Below are positions 60,188 to 64,000 of a stretch of DNA of 64,000 nt, piece after piece. Made by a program: the position numbers and the translations under genes. Position 1 is the first letter of the stretch. Each line of letters opens with the position of its first letter. Origin of the DNA: Paucibacter sp. B2R-40 (GTDB lineage Bacteria > Pseudomonadota > Gammaproteobacteria > Burkholderiales > Burkholderiaceae_C). The notes below the pieces were generated by a model, which saw only the letters and a program-made list of their open reading frames with translations, made no database searches and had not been told where the DNA came from. The DNA lies in NCBI RefSeq assembly GCF_025717555.1, contig NZ_JAJIRP010000014.1, positions 1 through 64,000 of the forward strand. The letters run 5' to 3'.

Positions 60188-61405
60188 ATGTCCCTCTGCA
60201 AGATCCTCGTCGCCCAGGGCGGCGGCCCGACTGCCGTCATCAATCAATCCTTGGTCGGCGTGGTGCTCGAAGCGCGCCGCCAGCACCAGGTCGGCCTGGT
60301 CTACGGCGCGCGGCACGGCGTGCGCGGCATCATCAATGAAGACTTCGTCGACCTGACGCAAGAAACCAGCCACAACCTGGAACTGGTCGCACAAACGCCT
60401 TCCTCTGCCCTGGGCTCCACGCGCGACAAACCCGACGCCGCCTACTGCCACAAGATCTTCAAAGTTCTGCAGGCGCATGGCATCACACATTTCTTCTACA
60501 TCGGCGGCAATGACTCGTCCGACACCGTGCGCATCGTGAGCGAGGAAGCCGCCGCGGCAAGCTACCCGCTGCGCTGCATCCACATCCCCAAGACGATTGA
60601 CAACGACCTCGTCGGCAACGACCACACGCCCGGCTTCCCCTCTGCTGCGCGCTTTGTGGCGCAGGCCTTCGCCGGCGCCAACCTCGATAACGCGGCCCTG
60701 CCCGGCGTCTATGTCGGCGTGGTGATGGGCCGGCACGCCGGCTTTCTGACGGCCGCTTCGGCCTTGGGCAAGAAGTTCCCCGACGACGGCCCGCATCTGA
60801 TTTATTTGCCCGAGCGCGTATTCGATCTGCAGCAATTCCTGGCCGATGTGAAGGCGACCTATGAGCGTTTTGGGCGCTGCGTGATCGCCGTCTCCGAGGG
60901 CATCCATGACGCCTCCGGCCAGCCGATCGCCGCACAACTGACCAAGGATCTGGAGCGCGATGACCACGGCAATGTGCAACTGTCCGGCAATGGCGCGCTG
61001 GCAGATCTGCTGTGCGAAGAAATCAAGGAAAAGCTCGGCATCAAAAGGGTGCGCGGCGACACCTTCGGCTATCTGCAGCGCAGCTTCATTGGCTGCGTGT
61101 CGGATGTGGACCAACGCGAGGCGCGTGAGGTCGGCGAAAAGGCGGTGCAGTTCGCCTTCAATGCCGGCCGTGACGGCTCGGTCGCCATCAAGCGCAGCGG
61201 CTATTACTCGGTCGATTACGAGTTACTTCCACTCACTGCCGTGGCCGGCAAGACCCGCGTGATGGAGGACGAATTCATCGCAGCCAGTGGCACCGATGTC
61301 ACCGACGCCTTCCGCCTTTACTTGCGCCCGTTGTTGGGCTCCGGCCTGCCGGATGCCTTCCGGCTGCGGCCCAATCCGGTTGCCAAGGTTTTGAACCCCG
61401 ACTGA
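60188..61405 (+). CDS. pfp: 6-phosphofructokinase, probably PPi-dependent
   Basis: A 405-residue PFK. The N-terminal GGGPTAVINQS, the phosphate-binding GGNDSSDT and the fructose-6-phosphate site PKTIDNDLVGNDHTPGFPS with MGRHAG are present. ATP-PFKs have GGDGS and PKTIDND with a Gly; the bulky Asp/Ser after Asn and this overall length fit the PPi-dependent branch (reversible F6P + PPi = FBP + Pi). Exact donor needs assay. It allows glycolysis and gluconeogenesis with one enzyme. An AGGAACG-like site precedes the start. Confidence 0.88.
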   Translation: MSLCKILVAQGGGPTAVINQSLVGVVLEARRQHQVGLVYGARHGVRGIINEDFVDLTQETSHNLELVAQTPSSALGSTRDKPDAAYCHKIFKVLQAHGITHFFYIGGNDSSDTVRIVSEEAAAASYPLRCIHIPKTIDNDLVGNDHTPGFPSAARFVAQAFAGANLDNAALPGVYVGVVMGRHAGFLTAASALGKKFPDDGPHLIYLPERVFDLQQFLADVKATYERFGRCVIAVSEGIHDASGQPIAAQLTKDLERDDHGNVQLSGNGALADLLCEEIKEKLGIKRVRGDTFGYLQRSFIGCVSDVDQREAREVGEKAVQFAFNAGRDGSVAIKRSGYYSVDYELLPLTAVAGKTRVMEDEFIAASGTDVTDAFRLYLRPLLGSGLPDAFRLRPNPVAKVLNPD

Positions 61406-61430
61406 CCCCCTTGCAAGAGGAGAAGCGAGT

Positions 61431-61883
61431 ATGAAGTCCCCTCCCGCCGGCTGGCCGCGCCTGAGCAGCACACTGTTTTACGAAGACGCCAACGCGGCGA
61501 TCGCTTGGCTCGTTGAAGCCTTCGGCTTCGAAATTCAGTTGCTGGTGCCGGGCCCGGACGGCAGCGTCATTCACAGCCAGCTGAGCTTCGGCGAAGCCCT
61601 GATCATGGTCGGCGAAGGCGGGGCGCAGCGCCCCCCCAAACTCGGCGTTCCATGCCGAAGCCCCTTGCATACTGCAGCGGCCAATACGCAATGCTTGATG
61701 CTCTATGTCGACGACGTTGACAGCCATTGCGCGCAAGCCCGGGCTGCCGGCGCCACCGTCATTGCCGAACCGGCTCTGCACGACTACGGCCCTGAGTACT
61801 GGGCCGATCGCAGCTACGGCTGTACCGATCCGGACGGCCATATGTGGTGGTTCACGCAGCGCGTGCGCGACCCGCAGGCCTAG
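61431..61883 (+). CDS. VOC/glyoxalase-superfamily protein (PhnB-like)
   Basis: A 150-residue protein with two beta-alpha-beta-beta-beta units: LSSTLFYEDANAAIAWLVEAFGFE...LSFGEALIMVGEGG and CLMLYVDDVDSHCAQARAAGATVIAEPALHDYGPEYWADRSYGCTDPDGHMWWF. The DPDGHMWWF end is typical of PhnB/glyoxalase-like proteins. The substrate is unknown. Its start has AGAGGAG at -10, and it lies 25 bp after the PFK stop, probably in the same transcript. Confidence 0.85.
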   Translation: MKSPPAGWPRLSSTLFYEDANAAIAWLVEAFGFEIQLLVPGPDGSVIHSQLSFGEALIMVGEGGAQRPPKLGVPCRSPLHTAAANTQCLMLYVDDVDSHCAQARAAGATVIAEPALHDYGPEYWADRSYGCTDPDGHMWWFTQRVRDPQA

Positions 61884-61919
61884 GCGACTCAGACAGGACA
61901 GAAAAAGGGAGAAATGACG

Positions 61920-62591
61920 ATGGGACAGATGATCGAATTCCAGCGCCCCGACGGCGCCAACAGCGCCGCCTACTTGGCCGAGGCCGACAGCAGCGAGGGG
62001 CTCAAGCGCCCGGGCCTGATCCTGATTCAGGAATGGTGGGGCTTGAACCCGCAGATCTGCGGCGTCGCCGATCGCTTCGCGGCGGCCGGCTTCACCACCT
62101 TGGCGCCCGACCTCTACCGTGGCCGCCTGGCCAGCAATGCCGATGAAGCCACGCATCTGAAGAGCGGCCTGGACTTTGCCGACGCCACCCACCAGGACTT
62201 GGCCGGCGCCTTCGCCTTCTTGGCCCATCATTGCACCAAGATTGGCGTGACCGGCTTTTGCATGGGCGGCGCGCTGACCATCGCCGCTGCCGTGCACCTG
62301 CCAAGCTTAAGCGCGGCGAGTTGCTTTTACGGCATTCCGCCGGCCGAGTTGGCGGACCCAGCGCTGATCAAAATCCCCTTCCAGGGTCACTTTGCCAATA
62401 TGGACGACTGGATCACACCGGCCGCTGCCGACGCCTTGCAAGCCAAGCTGCCGGCCTCAGCCGAAATACATCGTTATGCCGCAGAACACGGTTTCTTCAA
62501 CGAGCAGCGCCCCGAGGTCTATGACGCCGCCAGCGCCGACTTGGCCTGGAACCGCACGCTCGCTTTCTTCAACCGGCATCTGCTGGCATGA
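61920..62591 (+). CDS. dienelactone hydrolase family protein
   Basis: About 223 residues. The alpha/beta hydrolase shows the DLH cysteine nucleophile in GFCMGGAL, the acid in HFANMDDW and the His in AEHGF. The family's founder opens dienelactone in chlorocatechol degradation, but most members have other esterase roles. ATG 61920 is preferred, with AGGGAG eight bases upstream; ATG 61914 is only two bases from that site. Follows the VOC gene by 36 bp on the same strand. Confidence 0.85.
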   Translation: MGQMIEFQRPDGANSAAYLAEADSSEGLKRPGLILIQEWWGLNPQICGVADRFAAAGFTTLAPDLYRGRLASNADEATHLKSGLDFADATHQDLAGAFAFLAHHCTKIGVTGFCMGGALTIAAAVHLPSLSAASCFYGIPPAELADPALIKIPFQGHFANMDDWITPAAADALQAKLPASAEIHRYAAEHGFFNEQRPEVYDAASADLAWNRTLAFFNRHLLA

Positions 62592-62595
62592 GTCA

Positions 62596-63510
62596 TCACG
62601 CCGCGGCGCGTTTCGCCAGCAGCGCCCGGCCGACTCTTGACACCGGCGGGCGCCCCAGCACGCCGGAGATAAAGGCGCCGGCGTCGACCAGCTTGTCGAT
62701 GTTGATGCCAGTGTCGATGCCAAGCCCATTGAGCATGAAGACCACATCTTCGGTCGCCACATTGCCGGTCGCGCCCTTGGCATAAGGGCAGCCGCCCAGG
62801 CCTGCCACGCTGGCGTCGAAGGTGTGGATGCCCATCTCCAGGCAGGCATAGATATTCGACAAAGCCTGGCCATAGGTGTCATGGAAATGCCCGCTGACCT
62901 CGACCAGCGGGTAATGCTTCAAGGCCCGCTCCATCGCCGCCTGAATCTTTCTGGGCGTGCCCACGCCTATGGTGTCGGCCACGCCCAGATGATCAACGCC
63001 TATGCCCTTCATCAGCAGCACGACTCGCTCGACCTGGTCCGCGCTGATGTCGCCCTCATAGGGGCAGCCGACCGCGCAAGACAAGGCACCGCGCACCTTG
63101 ATGCTGGCGGCGTGGGCGGCTGCTACCACCGGGGCGAAGCGCTCAATGCTCTCGGCAATCGAGCAGTTGATGTTCTTTTGGCTGAAGGCCTCGCTAGCCG
63201 CCGCGAAGACGACGATCTCGTCCGGGCGGGTGGGCAGAGCGGCCTCCAAACCCTTCAGATTCGGCGTCAGCACTGAGTAGCGCACGCCAGGGTGGCGTTG
63301 GATTGCCGCCATCACCGCGGCGTTATCGGCCATTTGCGGCACCCATTTCGGGCTGACGAAACTCGTCACCTCGATCTCGCGCAGGCCGGCCAAATAAAGC
63401 ATCTCGACCAAAGCCGCCTTGTGCTCGGTGGCAACCAGCACTTTTTCGTTTTGCAAGCCGTCGCGGGGGCCGACGTCGACCAGCGTAACGCGGGAAGGGA
63501 GCGTGCTCAT
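62596..63510 (-). CDS. hydroxymethylglutaryl-CoA lyase
   Basis: A 304-residue TIM-barrel enzyme: VGPRDGLQNEK at the N-terminus, metal-binding HFHDTYGQALSN and the signature GLGGCPYAKGATGN with the catalytic Cys. It cleaves HMG-CoA to acetoacetate and acetyl-CoA, the last step of leucine degradation. ATG 63510 is chosen; GGGAG lies eight bases upstream. The upstream gene encodes the biotin-carrier end of an acyl-CoA carboxylase, consistent with a leucine-degradation (liu-type) operon. A GC-rich repeat sits between the two. Confidence 0.95.
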   Translation of the reverse strand: MSTLPSRVTLVDVGPRDGLQNEKVLVATEHKAALVEMLYLAGLREIEVTSFVSPKWVPQMADNAAVMAAIQRHPGVRYSVLTPNLKGLEAALPTRPDEIVVFAAASEAFSQKNINCSIAESIERFAPVVAAAHAASIKVRGALSCAVGCPYEGDISADQVERVVLLMKGIGVDHLGVADTIGVGTPRKIQAAMERALKHYPLVEVSGHFHDTYGQALSNIYACLEMGIHTFDASVAGLGGCPYAKGATGNVATEDVVFMLNGLGIDTGINIDKLVDAGAFISGVLGRPPVSRVGRALLAKRAAA

Positions 63511-63523
63511 GACAAGGACTCCC

Positions 63524-63589
63524 GCCGGGCCGCCCCAAGGGAGGCCTGCGCCCCCTCGGGGGGCAGAGAACGAAGTGAACGTGGGGGCT
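63524..63589. repeat. GC-rich Burkholderiales-type intergenic repeat
   Basis: Sequence GCCGGGCCGC, CCCAAGG, then a C5-TC-G6 hairpin (CCCCCTCGGGGGG) and a tail AACGAAGTGAACGTGGGGG. This layout is a common intergenic repeat in Burkholderiales (from memory). It fills the gap between HMG-CoA lyase and the carboxylase gene, and a relative is embedded in uvrA at 8852-8912. Confidence 0.7.
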
Positions 63590-64000
63590 TCATTGCGCTG
63601 TCTCCAAACGCAGCAGCTCGGCGCCGTCGCCGATCTGATCACCGACAGCGAACAGCAACTCGGCCACCACGCCGTCCCGCGGAGCGCTGATGGTGTGCTC
63701 CATCTTCATCGCCTCCATCACCGCCAGCGGCTGACCCTTGGCTACAGCATCACCGACCTGAGCGAGGAAGCCAACCAGCTTGCCCGGCATCGGCGCGGTC
63801 AGCCGTCCTCCCTCGGCCGGGCCGCTGCCGGCGCGGGCGATCACGTCGATCTCGACCACCAGGGCCGAGCCGGTCGGCGCAAACACCGCCACCGTTTCGC
63901 CCTCGGCATAGGTTTTGACGGTGATGCGCTGTTGGGCCAAGCCGGAGCCCAGCAACAGCTCGTGCGCTTCCAGGCTGGCCGAGTTGGCGGCGAAGGCAAT
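63590..64000 (-). CDS. acyl-CoA carboxylase alpha subunit, biotin-carrier C-terminus (partial; probably 3-methylcrotonyl-CoA carboxylase)
   Basis: The frame is open to the right edge. The visible 136 codons cover the tail of a biotin-dependent carboxylase alpha chain, ending in the biotinyl domain GRLTAPMPGKLVGFLAQVGDAVAKGQPLAVMEAMKMEH with the biotin lysine in EAMKMEH. Next to HMG-CoA lyase this is most likely the methylcrotonyl-CoA carboxylase subunit of leucine catabolism; propionyl- or acetyl-CoA carboxylase cannot be excluded. A gene-start position is not visible. Confidence 0.88.
   Translation of the reverse strand: MAFAANSASLEAHELLLGSGLAQQRITVKTYAEGETVAVFAPTGSALVVEIDVIARAGSGPAEGGRLTAPMPGKLVGFLAQVGDAVAKGQPLAVMEAMKMEHTISAPRDGVVAELLFAVGDQIGDGAELLRLETAQ

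Overview
The window looks like chromosome of a GC-rich betaproteobacterium, most likely Burkholderiales near the Roseateles/Rubrivivax/Leptothrix group. This is an inference from gene content: a double-length four-ATPase UvrA, class II ribonucleotide reductase, a PPi-type phosphofructokinase, a PEP-CTERM protein, leucine-catabolism genes, and a GC-rich intergenic repeat typical of this order. No rRNA, tRNA, CRISPR array, transposase or integrase was seen.

Layout. 1-3.9 kb: a truncated 3' piece of uvrA, then a visibly less GC-rich three-gene cassette (GT-C-like membrane protein, HAD-UbiA phosphoribosyl-polyprenyl synthase type, SMR-like flippase), then the complete uvrA (3.9-9.6 kb). The cassette is therefore bracketed by direct repeats of the uvrA end. 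10-16 kb: response regulators, malonyl-CoA synthetase, a CWC protein, an Nramp-related transporter and a TetR regulator. 16-22 kb: a TonB-dependent receptor transcribed with a lipoprotein cytochrome c, a Tat-exported lactone oxidase and a DSD1-like PLP enzyme; a clear TetR-type operator lies in the divergent promoter region. 22-31 kb: UspA, a DnaQ-like exonuclease, an EcsC protein, a PEP-CTERM protein, NrdJ, a ketopantoate reductase-like protein, an Mpo1-like protein, a YceI-like lipoprotein and a GNAT enzyme.

31-40 kb: a seven-gene operon (HlyD adaptor, ABC ATPase, TolC, two MacB/FtsX-type permeases, NtrC-type regulator, histidine kinase). A textbook sigma-54 promoter lies upstream. Behind it is an array of 13-bp repeats carrying TGTCCG half-sites, ending in a perfect TGTCCGCGGACA palindrome. 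The likely circuit is a self-activating, envelope-responsive sigma-54 efflux operon. This is the most interesting regulatory system in the window.

40-46 kb: a degenerate GGDEF protein, an unknown protein, a PilZ protein, an alpha/beta hydrolase, a molybdopterin oxidoreductase, a cold-shock protein and a small unknown protein. 46-53 kb: an AcrAB-TolC-like RND operon facing its TetR repressor across an operator that closely resembles the E. coli acrAB operator. 53-64 kb: YgiQ, YqjK/YqjE and ElaB-like membrane proteins split by a REC-GGDEF-EAL gene, alanine dehydrogenase, PPi-PFK, a VOC protein, a dienelactone hydrolase, HMG-CoA lyase, and the biotinyl end of an acyl-CoA carboxylase (leucine degradation) running off the right edge.
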